NCBI GenBank assembly: GCA_019634575.1
Contig: JAHCAY010000002.1
Coordinates: 606,897-670,896 of the forward strand
Source of the DNA: Candidatus Didemnitutus sp.
GTDB lineage: Bacteria > Verrucomicrobiota > Verrucomicrobiia > Opitutales > Opitutaceae
Reading direction: 5' to 3'
DNA length: 64,000 nt
Notes under the pieces: generated by a model
What the model was told of the DNA's origin: nothing
The model's database searches: none
What the model saw: only the letters and a program-made list of their open reading frames with translations
Made by a program: the position numbers and the translations under genes
Shown: positions 1-8,382 of the stretch, in pieces
Layout: the number at the start of each line of letters is the position of its first letter
How positions within the stretch are numbered: the stretch's first letter is position 1

Positions 1-63
1 GGATTCGGACGGAGGCCCCAGCGAGAACTCCTGACGCGCGCGATTGTTCTGTGGCCACGTCGA

Positions 64-1392
64 GTGCGCCTGGCCGCTTTCTTCGCGCCCTTGCTCACCC
101 TCGCCGGCGTGGCATGGGCCGAGGATCCTCTCCCGCGTCCGCTCACGCACGACGCAGCCGTCGCCTATGCTCTCTCCCACAATCCGGAACTAAAGCGAGT
201 GACGCAGCAGGTCGCTGAGCAGGAAGGGGTGCTGCTGGAGGCCTCCGCCCAACGTCAACCCTCTGCGACAGGTGCAGTCGCCTATGGTTACACCGAAAAG
301 AGTCTGTTTGAGAAATTCCCGGGATTTTCGGATTTTCCATTGCCGGATCAGAATGAGTGGCAGGTCAGAATATCGCTGCGGCAGCGCGTTTATTCCGGCG
401 GTGCCGTCGAGGGTCGTGTTCGCAGCGCCAAAGCACGATTGGAAGCGGCGCGTTCCAGCGTGAGCGCCGCCGTGAATCAAACCGTCTTCCTGGTCGAGAG
501 GGAGTATTTCGGAGTTCTGCTGGCGCGTGAGCAGATCGAGGTCCGAAAGCAGGCGCTGCAAGTGCTGGAAGCGGAATTGGCGCAGGCCAAGGTGAGGCGT
601 CAAGCGGGCACCGGTTCTGATTTCGACGTCCTGCGTGCGGAAGTCGCCGTGGCGAATGCGCGGCCGGCCTTGATTCGCGCTGAAAACAGCTATCGCGCGC
701 AACAAGACGCCTTGCGTGCGGAACTCGGTGCGGAAGTGGCATCGACCGAAGGGGATCAAACCGACTTGGACGTGCAAGGAGTCCTGACGATCCCGCCCGT
801 AACGGTGCGTCTGCCCCAAGCGATTGAAGCGGCCCGAGCGCGGAGACCGGAGCTGATGGCCGGTGCGTCGCTCATCGCGGCGGCGCACGAGGACCGGACG
901 GTGGCGGCGGCGGGCCGCAAACCTCAAGTGAGCATCACGGGCGGTTATGAGGTGCGGAAAGCCTCCTATCCCGCGAGTTGGGGCGAAACTCTGAACGGCT
1001 TCACGATTGGCGCTCAGGTCGATTATCCGATCTTTGACGGTCACGCGACAGACGCTCGGGTGCGTCAGGCGGCGGCGCGCGAAGCACAAGCTGTCGCAGC
1101 GCGCGAGACGGTGGGGCTGCGCATCGATCTCGAAGTGCGGGATGCGCATCGCGCGCTGACCGAAGCCTCCCAATTGCTTGAATCCGCCGACAAAGTCGTC
1201 GTCGAGGCCACGGAGAGCCTCCGGCTCGCTCGGGCGCGATTGACGGCGGGCACGGCAACGCAGCTCGACGTGCTCTCGGCGCAAGCGGCACTGACCGAGG
1301 CCCGCTCCAATCTGGCCCAAGCGCAGCACGACTACGCCTTGGGTGCCGCTCGCCTGCGCCGGGCCGTCGGCACGGCTACTCCGATCGACTAA
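64..1392 (+). CDS. TolC-family outer membrane efflux channel
   Basis: This 442-residue protein has an N-terminal signal peptide (hydrophobic AAFFAPLLTLAGVAWA, then AEDP) and two repeated, Ala/Gln/Glu-rich helical halves typical of outer membrane efflux proteins. The family forms trimeric outer membrane/periplasmic tunnels that dock on a membrane fusion protein. The next two genes, 10 bp and then 5 bp apart, encode an EmrA-like adaptor and an EmrB-like pump, so the three should form one tripartite drug exporter. The start chosen is GTG at 64, which places the signal peptide at the N-terminus. The frame stays open to base 1, so a start before the window cannot be excluded. Confidence 0.9.
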   Translation: MRLAAFFAPLLTLAGVAWAEDPLPRPLTHDAAVAYALSHNPELKRVTQQVAEQEGVLLEASAQRQPSATGAVAYGYTEKSLFEKFPGFSDFPLPDQNEWQVRISLRQRVYSGGAVEGRVRSAKARLEAARSSVSAAVNQTVFLVEREYFGVLLAREQIEVRKQALQVLEAELAQAKVRRQAGTGSDFDVLRAEVAVANARPALIRAENSYRAQQDALRAELGAEVASTEGDQTDLDVQGVLTIPPVTVRLPQAIEAARARRPELMAGASLIAAAHEDRTVAAAGRKPQVSITGGYEVRKASYPASWGETLNGFTIGAQVDYPIFDGHATDARVRQAAAREAQAVAARETVGLRIDLEVRDAHRALTEASQLLESADKVVVEATESLRLARARLTAGTATQLDVLSAQAALTEARSNLAQAQHDYALGAARLRRAVGTATPID

Positions 1393-1402
1393 CTTTTCTG
1401 CA

Positions 1403-2476
1403 ATGGAATCCTCCCACAAGACCCACAAACCGGCCCGCAAGGGCCTCCGCCGAGTTTTGATGCTTGGCAGTCCTGTCGTCGCGATCTTTGCCGGTCTCGT
1501 GATTTACCTGCACGGCGGACGCGTCATCTCCAGCGACAATGCCTACGTCCACGCCGAGAAACTCACGCTCACGACCGAGGTGGCGGGCAGCGTCGTAGAG
1601 ATCGCGGTGCGCGACAACGAAGTGGTAAAGGCCGGGCAGTTGCTGTGCCGGATCGATGATTCCGTTTACCGGAACGAAGTCGATGGCGCTCGAGCGCAAC
1701 TCGAGGCCGCGCGCACCGAGATCGCGACCCTGCGAGCCAGTCACCGGCAGAAGCTGGCGCAGATCGCCGAGGCCAAGGAGCTGGTCGCCTACGCAGAGCG
1801 CGAGTTGACGCGCCAGCAGACGCTCGCTTCCGGCGATGTCGGCACCGAGGCGGAACTCGACAAGGCGCGCCACACCCTGGATGCCGCGCGCAATCGCGTG
1901 GAAGTGCTTGAGCAGGACGCCGCCACCGTATTGGCGTCTCTGGGCGGCAGCATCGATCAACCCGACGAAAAATATGCGCGGGTGGCGGCGGCCCAGGCGC
2001 GCCTTGCCACGGCGGAGCGCAACCTTGGCAAGACCGTGCTGCGCGCCCCTTTCGCGGGTATCACAACCAACGTCAGCAACATCGCCCTCGGGAAATTGCT
2101 CGCGGCCGGCCAACCCGCGTTTTCTCTTGTCGGCACGGAGCGAGCCTGGCTGGAGGCCAACCTCAAGGAGACTGAATTGACTTATGTGAAGGTTGGCGAT
2201 CCGGTCAACGTCGAGCTCGACGCCTATCCCCGCCATTTTTGGCACGGGAAAGTCACCGCGATCGGCCCCGCCACGGGTGCAGAGTTCTCGCTGATCCCGG
2301 CCCAAAACGCCGCCGGCAATTGGGTCAAGGTCGTGCAGCGCGTGCCGGTGCGCATCGAACTCGACACCGTCGATGCCGAGCATCCGCTGCGCACCGGCAT
2401 GAGCGCTGAGGTAGAGATCGACACGGGGCATGTCAGACACCTCCGCGATCTCCTTCCGAGCCACGTCGGAGGCTGA
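1403..2476 (+). CDS. EmrA/HlyD-type membrane fusion protein of efflux pump
   Basis: A 357-residue periplasmic adaptor with one N-terminal membrane helix (VLMLGSPVVAIFAGLVIYL), a split biotinyl-lipoyl-like domain (SDNAYVHAEKLTLTTEVAGSV near the start, GKTVLRAPFAGI after the coiled coil) and a long alpha-helical hairpin between them. The SDNAYV motif is characteristic of the EmrA branch. ATG at 1403 was chosen over an upstream in-frame ATG at 1343 because the latter lies inside the preceding channel gene and would add 20 non-conserved residues. It should connect the inner-membrane pump encoded 5 bp downstream to the TolC-like channel upstream. Confidence 0.93.
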   Translation: MESSHKTHKPARKGLRRVLMLGSPVVAIFAGLVIYLHGGRVISSDNAYVHAEKLTLTTEVAGSVVEIAVRDNEVVKAGQLLCRIDDSVYRNEVDGARAQLEAARTEIATLRASHRQKLAQIAEAKELVAYAERELTRQQTLASGDVGTEAELDKARHTLDAARNRVEVLEQDAATVLASLGGSIDQPDEKYARVAAAQARLATAERNLGKTVLRAPFAGITTNVSNIALGKLLAAGQPAFSLVGTERAWLEANLKETELTYVKVGDPVNVELDAYPRHFWHGKVTAIGPATGAEFSLIPAQNAAGNWVKVVQRVPVRIELDTVDAEHPLRTGMSAEVEIDTGHVRHLRDLLPSHVGG

Positions 2477-2481
2477 ACGGA

Positions 2482-4026
2482 ATGGCGGCCGTCGCGTCAT
2501 CTTCCTCGGGCGCCCCGCATGCCCACCGGGGCACGATCACGGTCTGCGTGATGCTCGCCACCATCATGCAGGCGCTCGACACGACAATCGCCAACGTCGC
2601 GCTGCCCTACATGCAGAGCGCCCTCTCGGCTTCGCAGGATCAGATCAACCTGGTCCTCACCTCTTACATCGTCACGGCGGCGATCATGATGCCGGCGACG
2701 GGCTGGCTTTCCGAGCGGCTGGGCCGCAAAAACCTGTTTCTGATTTCGGTCTTCGGCTTTACCGTGACTTCTGGTCTGTGCGGCATGGCGCATTCCCTCG
2801 AAGAAATGGTGCTGTTCCGCCTGCTGCAGGGAATCTTTGGTGCGCCGCTCGTCCCGCTGTCCCAAGCGGTGCTGCTCGACGAATTTCCGCGTGAACAACA
2901 CGGTTCCGCCATGGCCGTGTGGGGTATAGGCGTGATGGTCGGACCGATTCTGGGACCGACGCTTGGCGGCTGGCTGACGGATCATTACAACTGGCGCTGG
3001 GTGTTCTATATCAATTTACCCATCGGCATCCTCACGCTTTTGGGCCTCTCCGCCTACATGCACAGGACCCCGCCGCGGCACGGGCTCGCGTTCGATTGGA
3101 AAGGATTTCTGTTCCTGTCGGTCTGCATCGGGTCAATGCAGATGATGCTGGATCGCGGCGAGCAACTGGAGTGGTTCGACTCGCCTGAGATTGTCATCGA
3201 GGCCTCCCTTGCCGCGCTGGCCGGCTACTTGTTCATCGTGCATACGCTCACGACCGACCATCCCTTCCTCGATCTGCGGCTTTTCCGAGACCGGAACTTT
3301 GTCACCGGCATGATTTTTATATTCATCGTCGGCGTAATCCTTCTGGCGACGCTCGCGTTACTCACCCCATTCCTGCAACTGCTCTTGGCGTATCCCGTCC
3401 TGACCGCCGGCATGCTGCTTGCCCCGCGCGGAATCGGAACCATGGCCGCGATGTTCCTCGTCGGCCGGCTCATGCAACGCGTTGACCCTCGTGCGATGGT
3501 CGCCCTGGGGCTCGTGCTCACCTCCTACGCGCTGTGGAGCATGAGCCGATTCTCGCTCGATGTGACACCCACGATTATCGTCCACACGGGCATCATCCAA
3601 GGATTGGGCCTCGGCTTCATTTTCATTCCCATGAGCGTGATCACGTTTGCGACGCTCCCGCAAGAACTGCGCACCACGGGCACTGCACTCTTCAGCCTTT
3701 CGCGCAATCTTGGCTCCAGCATTGGGATTTCGGTGATGATTTATTTGCTGGGGCAAGGCACCACCCGGGCGCACGCAATTCTTGCAGAATACATCACCCC
3801 CTTTCGCGCGCCGATGCAGAATCTGCCGGCCCTGCTTTCTCCCGAGACACCCGCAGGCCGGGCCTTGCTGGACGGATTGGTCACGAAACAGGCCGCCCTC
3901 ATCGCCTACTTGAGTGATTTCTACATCATGTTTCTCGTTACCCTTGCGGCTTTGCCGATGGTGTTCTTCATGCGGTATCGCAAACACAAGCCGACCGATA
4001 GTGAGTTGACGGCTGCGGTGGAATGA
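2482..4026 (+). CDS. EmrB/QacA-type (DHA2) multidrug MFS transporter
   Basis: A 514-residue integral membrane protein with about 14 hydrophobic segments. It carries the DHA2 signatures LDTTIANVALP in helix 1 (residues about 32-42), the cytoplasmic SERLGRKN loop, and the antiporter motif C GVMVGPILGPTLGGWL near residue 155. DHA2 pumps exchange protons for lipophilic drugs and, with EmrA and TolC partners, extrude them across both membranes. It is the third gene of the efflux operon. Its stop overlaps the ATG of a 58-codon ORF (ATGA). No adjacent regulator is present in the window; one could lie before base 1. Confidence 0.94.
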   Translation: MAAVASSSSGAPHAHRGTITVCVMLATIMQALDTTIANVALPYMQSALSASQDQINLVLTSYIVTAAIMMPATGWLSERLGRKNLFLISVFGFTVTSGLCGMAHSLEEMVLFRLLQGIFGAPLVPLSQAVLLDEFPREQHGSAMAVWGIGVMVGPILGPTLGGWLTDHYNWRWVFYINLPIGILTLLGLSAYMHRTPPRHGLAFDWKGFLFLSVCIGSMQMMLDRGEQLEWFDSPEIVIEASLAALAGYLFIVHTLTTDHPFLDLRLFRDRNFVTGMIFIFIVGVILLATLALLTPFLQLLLAYPVLTAGMLLAPRGIGTMAAMFLVGRLMQRVDPRAMVALGLVLTSYALWSMSRFSLDVTPTIIVHTGIIQGLGLGFIFIPMSVITFATLPQELRTTGTALFSLSRNLGSSIGISVMIYLLGQGTTRAHAILAEYITPFRAPMQNLPALLSPETPAGRALLDGLVTKQAALIAYLSDFYIMFLVTLAALPMVFFMRYRKHKPTDSELTAAVE

Positions 4027-4199
4027 GACTCTTCCGTTACTGCTTTGAACCCCCCGCGCTGGCCCCAGTGGCCGTGCGCGCTGGGCTGATTCTCTTGGCA
4101 TGCGCGGGCACGATGCTCGACCATTCTCCAGGTGATGGCATGCGACTCGGATCGGATATCTCCTCGAGTCTTACTCGTTACATTGGGCCCCGAGCCTAA
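4023..4199 (+). CDS. 58-residue ORF with lipoprotein-like N-terminus
   Basis: This ORF starts on an ATG that overlaps the stop of the EmrB-like gene (ATGA), the usual layout of translationally coupled genes. The peptide has a central hydrophobic stretch ending in LILLAC, which resembles a lipobox with Cys as the acylated residue, and a short polar tail. I recognise no family. The overlap and lipobox favour a real small gene. Against it are the short length and the lack of a clear ribosome binding site other than GGTGG just upstream. Confidence 0.3.
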   Translation: MRLFRYCFEPPALAPVAVRAGLILLACAGTMLDHSPGDGMRLGSDISSSLTRYIGPRA

Positions 4200-4320
4200 G
4201 ATCCTATGCTGAGCTAGTCTCCGGTCCTTGAACCCAAAGAATAAATTCTCGCGGCAGTGGAGCTGGGAGGATCTCCGGCCGGAATGGCATGGCATTATCC
4301 CGTTCCAATGGCTGTCGCGG

Positions 4321-4830
4321 ATGCGACCGATCGCGTGTCTGGCGCTGGGGACGCTCGTTGCGACGTGCGGGGCCGGCGCGCCTACAGGAGGTGACGACGA
4401 AGTGGTTCTATCCTTCGGTGCCGCGCGGCTCCTGTCCGGCCAACCCTTGGCGGCTGGCGGCCTCGAGTATCGCTGCGCAAAGAATTGGCGCGGGGTCCAT
4501 CCCTACCTCGCGGCGCACGGCGTGGAGGATGGTGCTTTCTATCTTGGCGGCGGACTGCTCTACCGGTGGGAGCTGCCGCGCCGGTGGCGACTGACACTCA
4601 GTTCCGGACCTGGCTACTATGATCGTCAGCATAGTCCACGCGATCTCGGGTCCACCCTGGAATTCTATTCGAATGTGGAATTAGCGAGGCGCCTGACGGG
4701 CGGATGCCAGATCGGCTTGAGCTTCGGGCATGTTTCCAATGGTGGTTTCGGCAACAAGAATCCGGGTTCAGAGACACTGCGGTTGGTCTTCGTGCAATCT
4801 ATCGACCGGTGGCGACGGCGGTGGCGGTGA
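4321..4830 (+). CDS. PagL-type lipid A 3-O-deacylase
   Basis: A 169-residue outer membrane beta-barrel protein. PagL removes the 3-position acyl chain of lipid A in the outer leaflet of the outer membrane. The diagnostic segment FGHVSNGGFGNKNPGSE holds His137, Ser139 and Glu151, the same spacing as the catalytic His-Ser-Glu triad of Pseudomonas PagL (126/128/140). Alternating hydrophobic residues and an aromatic C-terminal region fit an eight-strand barrel. ATG at 4321 was chosen because it begins the signal peptide (MRPIACLALGTLVATCGAGA); an in-frame TTG at 4228 would add 31 polar residues. It is separated from the efflux operon by about 290 bp and faces a convergent esterase gene. Confidence 0.82.
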   Translation: MRPIACLALGTLVATCGAGAPTGGDDEVVLSFGAARLLSGQPLAAGGLEYRCAKNWRGVHPYLAAHGVEDGAFYLGGGLLYRWELPRRWRLTLSSGPGYYDRQHSPRDLGSTLEFYSNVELARRLTGGCQIGLSFGHVSNGGFGNKNPGSETLRLVFVQSIDRWRRRWR

Positions 4831-4933
4831 CCGCCTTCGTGCCCGGAGAAAAGCAAGCGGCGGCGCCCCGGGTCGATGATCCAGTGACGCCGCCAAGGAG
4901 TTGGGTGGGTGGCCTCGCGCGCGGAGCGCGCGA

Positions 4934-6382
4934 TCAGTGGATATTCACGCGCGTTTGCCTCCACAAATCCACCGGATCGGCGCCGAGGGTGAACTGCTGG
5001 GCTTGGTGAGAGTGGCCGAGTTTCACGTTGAAGCAGAGGCGGCCCTGGGCGTCGGCGCGCGGCCAGTTGGGCCAGACGTCGATACCCAACTCAGGCGGAG
5101 CCTTCACCCAGTGCAGGCTCCCGGGCGCGTAGACCGGCGGCGTGGTGACGGCGACGACGCCACTGCCCTGGAGCGTAAGGCCGTCGCGGGAGACGTCGGT
5201 GAGGTAGAGGAATTCCACGACGTCACGCTGCGTGGTGAAGTTCCAACCGAAAATATCGAAGCTCGATTCGATCGCCTGGTAGTCGAAGCTCGCGGGGGTG
5301 CCCACATTGGCGGCGAATGTCTGTTCCATGACCGGCAGCGCCTGCTTGAACCAATCGAGAAAATAGTAACCGGAGTGCGTCGCCAGCGCGTTCACCCGGT
5401 AGGTGTGGGGGATGCCGAGTGAGAGCATCTTGAGGTTGAACTCGTCATTGAGCGCTCCGACCGCCAATTCCATGGCGCGCGTGGTCGGGTTATCCCCCGG
5501 CATGTTGCTGCCGAGTCCGTGGCCGGTCGCATACCACACCGTCAAGGGCCGGAGGTTGTTCATCAGGGTGAATGGATTGCGCCCGTGCCAGAGGACCGCC
5601 TGCGACAGGAAGGGGCCCCAGATCTGAGCGGGGTCGATGTTCAACACGGCTGGCAAATTGGCAAACGCGAGGAGATCAGCGGGGACCGCGTCCAATGCTC
5701 CTACCAAGGACAGCGGAATATTGTTCACCGCGCCAGAGATCGAGAACACGCCGGCGAACAGATCGGGATGCCGTGAGGCGTAGGTCATGCAACCGAAGCC
5801 GCCCATCGACAGCCCGCTGATGGCCCGGCCGCCGCGATCCTGCCGGACCTTGAAGTTCGCCTCCACCCACGGGATGAGTTGCTGGATGTGATAGGTCTCC
5901 CAATTGCGCATCGTCCCGCCGGCGGTGGGCTCATACCAGTCGGAATAGAAATCGTTGTCCCCGTCCGGCATCACGAACACGATATTTGCGTTACGCGTAT
6001 TGGTCTCGAGCGTATCGTTGAGATCGTTGACCGCATTCATGTTCGACCAGGTGGTCTCGCTGCCCGAGAACCCGTGCAGCAGATAGACGACCGGGTAATT
6101 CTGCCCCGCCTCATAGCCGACGGGCAGAAGCACGCGCACTTTGGTCAATCCATCGCCCACGGCGGCGTTGTTGAGCAGGTATTCGGTCGTGCGGGGGATG
6201 GTGAGGCCGGGCGCCGCCGCGTAAGTGACCGGAGTGGCGGAGACGGTCTCGAGGGCCGGCACGCTGGCTTGAACCGCGAGCGTGGCGAGGAGGCCGGCGG
6301 CGAGCGCCAGCCCGCGGCGGGCGACAGCAAGCGCGCCCGCGGAGCGGAGGGGTGCGGAGCACCCGGGGTTTTGGATTTTCAT
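4934..6382 (-). CDS. Secreted esterase of the esterase D/feruloyl esterase fold
   Basis: A 482-residue protein with a signal peptide (GLALAAGLLATLAVQASVPA) and an alpha/beta-hydrolase domain of the putative-esterase family. Features are the oxyanion segment VVYLLHGFSGSETTW (about 98-112), an MPDGDNDFY segment, and the nucleophile elbow GLSMGG with Ser192. The family includes feruloyl and acetyl-xylan esterases and S-formylglutathione hydrolase; a signal peptide argues for action on polysaccharide-linked esters. The last 100 or so residues form an extra domain I do not recognise. It is the final gene of a minus-strand run and lies 69 bp after the FucP-type symporter, so it probably belongs to the same glycan-use operon. 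Confidence 0.85.
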   Translation of the reverse strand: MKIQNPGCSAPLRSAGALAVARRGLALAAGLLATLAVQASVPALETVSATPVTYAAAPGLTIPRTTEYLLNNAAVGDGLTKVRVLLPVGYEAGQNYPVVYLLHGFSGSETTWSNMNAVNDLNDTLETNTRNANIVFVMPDGDNDFYSDWYEPTAGGTMRNWETYHIQQLIPWVEANFKVRQDRGGRAISGLSMGGFGCMTYASRHPDLFAGVFSISGAVNNIPLSLVGALDAVPADLLAFANLPAVLNIDPAQIWGPFLSQAVLWHGRNPFTLMNNLRPLTVWYATGHGLGSNMPGDNPTTRAMELAVGALNDEFNLKMLSLGIPHTYRVNALATHSGYYFLDWFKQALPVMEQTFAANVGTPASFDYQAIESSFDIFGWNFTTQRDVVEFLYLTDVSRDGLTLQGSGVVAVTTPPVYAPGSLHWVKAPPELGIDVWPNWPRADAQGRLCFNVKLGHSHQAQQFTLGADPVDLWRQTRVNIH

Positions 6383-6451
6383 GGGATAAATGAGTTGTGC
6401 GCATCGACCGCATCCGCATGCGCAGCGGCGCCAGAGTAGGAGTGAAAAGGC

Positions 6452-7762
6452 TCAGGCGGCGCGGAGCGAATGCCGGCTGCCTTTCAGGCCATAAAATGCG
6501 ATGTAGACGTAGCACAGCACGGGGATGAAGAAGGCGTGCTGGATGCCAATCCGGTCGGCGAAGTAGCCCTGCAACAGCGGCACGAGCGCGCCGCCGACGA
6601 TCGCCATGCACAGGATGCCCGAGCCTTGGCCGGTGTGCCGGCCGAGTCCGTCGATCGCCAAGGTGAATATCGTCGGGAACATGATCGAGTTGAAGAGCCC
6701 CACCGCGAGGATAGCCCACATCGCCGCCGCGCCGCTGGACAGCATGGTGAAGACCACCAAGACGACCGCCGCGACGGCATTGAACGCTAGGCAACGGCCC
6801 GGAGGGAAGACACGCGTCAGGTAGGATCCTGCGAAGCGGCCGACCATCGCACCGCCCCAATAAAGGGCGACCATCTTTCCGGCACTGGCTTCGCTCAGAC
6901 CAGCGATCTCCGGCTGGCCGAGGAAATTGACCAAGAATGAGCCGATGGAGACTTCGCCGCCCACGTAGAGGAAAATCGCGACCGCCCCAAGCACCAGATG
7001 ACGGTGCGACCAGGCGCTCGGCGTCACATCGGCCGCCGAGCCGCGGCCGGCCGCGGCCTCGGCACCCTCGATACGCGGCAGCCTGATGATCGCGAAAACC
7101 GCGGCGATCAGCATGAGCACCACCGCCAGGCCGACGTAGGGAACCTGCACCGCGCTCGCCTCGGCCGAGCGGTAGGCGGCGAGTTCCGCCGACGACAGGG
7201 CGGCCAGCTCCGCCGGGCTCTTCACCGCGGCGCCGAGGATCAGCATCGAGCCGACCACGGGCGCGACCGTCGTGCCGAGGGAGTTGAAGGCCTGCGTGAG
7301 AATCAGGCGGCTCGAGGCGGTCTCCGGGGCGCCGAGAATTGCCACGTAGGGATTGGCGGCGACCTGCAGCAGCGTGATGCCGCACGCGAGGATGAACAGC
7401 GCGCCCAGGAACATCGGGTAGGATTGGTAGCCCGCCGCCGGGTAGAAGAGCAGGCAGCCGAGCCCGGCTGTGAGCAGGCCCGTGACCATGCCGCGCTGGT
7501 AGCCGACCCGTTCCACCAGCCAGCCCGACGGCAGCGAGGCGACTGCGTAGGCGGTGAAGAAGCTGAATTGGATCAGCATCACGCGCGTGTAGGTGAGCGT
7601 GAAGACCGACTTGAGGTGCGGGATGAGAATGTCGTTCAGGCAGGTGATGAATCCCCACATGAAGAACAGCAACGTAAGCACGGAGAGGGCGAACGTCTGG
7701 TGGGGAATCGGCGCACGGAGGGCAGTCCCGGAGGACGGCGCGGGGGCGGGGACGGTGGCCAT
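6452..7762 (-). CDS. FucP/GluP-type sugar:proton symporter (MFS)
   Basis: A 436-residue, 12-helix transporter of the fucose/glucose-galactose symporter group of the major facilitator superfamily. Support comes from the opening FALSVLTLLFFMWGFITCLND, in which WGF..CLND is the FucP signature, followed by LLQVAANPYV and the QAFNSLG segment of helix 4. Known members bring fucose, glucose, galactose or mannose into the cytoplasm with protons. ATG at 7762 begins MATVPAP just before helix 1; 50 extra codons upstream are low-complexity and lack similarity. It lies between a small HTH-like gene and an esterase in the minus-strand run controlled from the palindrome at 11467. Confidence 0.9.
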   Translation of the reverse strand: MATVPAPAPSSGTALRAPIPHQTFALSVLTLLFFMWGFITCLNDILIPHLKSVFTLTYTRVMLIQFSFFTAYAVASLPSGWLVERVGYQRGMVTGLLTAGLGCLLFYPAAGYQSYPMFLGALFILACGITLLQVAANPYVAILGAPETASSRLILTQAFNSLGTTVAPVVGSMLILGAAVKSPAELAALSSAELAAYRSAEASAVQVPYVGLAVVLMLIAAVFAIIRLPRIEGAEAAAGRGSAADVTPSAWSHRHLVLGAVAIFLYVGGEVSIGSFLVNFLGQPEIAGLSEASAGKMVALYWGGAMVGRFAGSYLTRVFPPGRCLAFNAVAAVVLVVFTMLSSGAAAMWAILAVGLFNSIMFPTIFTLAIDGLGRHTGQGSGILCMAIVGGALVPLLQGYFADRIGIQHAFFIPVLCYVYIAFYGLKGSRHSLRAA

Positions 7763-7814
7763 GAGGGTAGCGGGGGCAGTTTTTTTTGGGGGCGTGAAAT
7801 TTTTCGGCGGAAGT

Positions 7815-8378
7815 TCAGGCGCTCGCCACGGCCCAGTTTTGCCGTTGGTTGGGCGTGGACTCACTGTCGAACGGCGGCGTTTCCGTGCCCAAGCCGCGCG
7901 GCATCCGGGCAAGTTCGTGGCGAGCCCGAGCCAACCATGCGCGGCGGGGCGGGGTCAGCGCGCCGTCGCGCTGCCATTGTTGCTCGCAGGCTTCGAGGTA
8001 GCGTTGCACCCGGTCCCGCCGTTCCCATTCAGCAGCCGAAGCGAGCAACTGATCCATGGAAAACCCTCTTGCCTCGGGCTTCGTGCAGGCAAGCGGGGCC
8101 GGAGAGTTATCTCGAGCCGAAGAGACGGTGAACAACGCCGGCCGCCCGATCTTGCCCTCCGGCGGTGGCAGCAGCGGCCGCGGCGGCGGCCGGCCCGCCC
8201 GGCGCTTGGCCCAGTAGCCGGGAGGAGGACAGGGAATGTTGCGCCGGCGGCACATGCGGCCGAGCGCCACATCGGAAATGCCGAATTCGCGGGCAAGCTG
8301 GAGCAAGGGCACCGACCAGACTCGCGCATACAGCTCCTCGCGCGTCAGGAGGATTTTTCTGACTCCGGGGGAATTCAT
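7815..8378 (-). CDS. Small HTH-like protein of unknown function
   Basis: This 187-residue protein starts 4 bp after the sulfatase stop, so it is almost certainly cotranscribed with it. The N-terminal third has the pattern LTREELYARVWSVPLLQLA, then FGISDVALGRMCRR and IPCPPPGYWA. I recall this arrangement from a widespread uncharacterised family that looks like a helix-turn-helix (sensing A..FGISD.AL...C) followed by a Pro-Gly-Tyr-Trp cap. The rest is charged and helical, with an Arg/Trp-rich end. DNA binding is plausible but unproven. No signal peptide is present, so it acts in the cytoplasm. It may regulate the operon or serve an unrelated function. Confidence 0.72.
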   Translation of the reverse strand: MNSPGVRKILLTREELYARVWSVPLLQLAREFGISDVALGRMCRRRNIPCPPPGYWAKRRAGRPPPRPLLPPPEGKIGRPALFTVSSARDNSPAPLACTKPEARGFSMDQLLASAAEWERRDRVQRYLEACEQQWQRDGALTPPRRAWLARARHELARMPRGLGTETPPFDSESTPNQRQNWAVASA

Positions 8379-8382
8379 CCGT

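Noticed and set aside
4915..4933. TCGCGCGC/GCGCGCGA hairpin between the convergent PagL and esterase genes as terminator
   Set aside because: The stem is perfect, but no T tract follows on either strand and the repeat is simple CG alternation.
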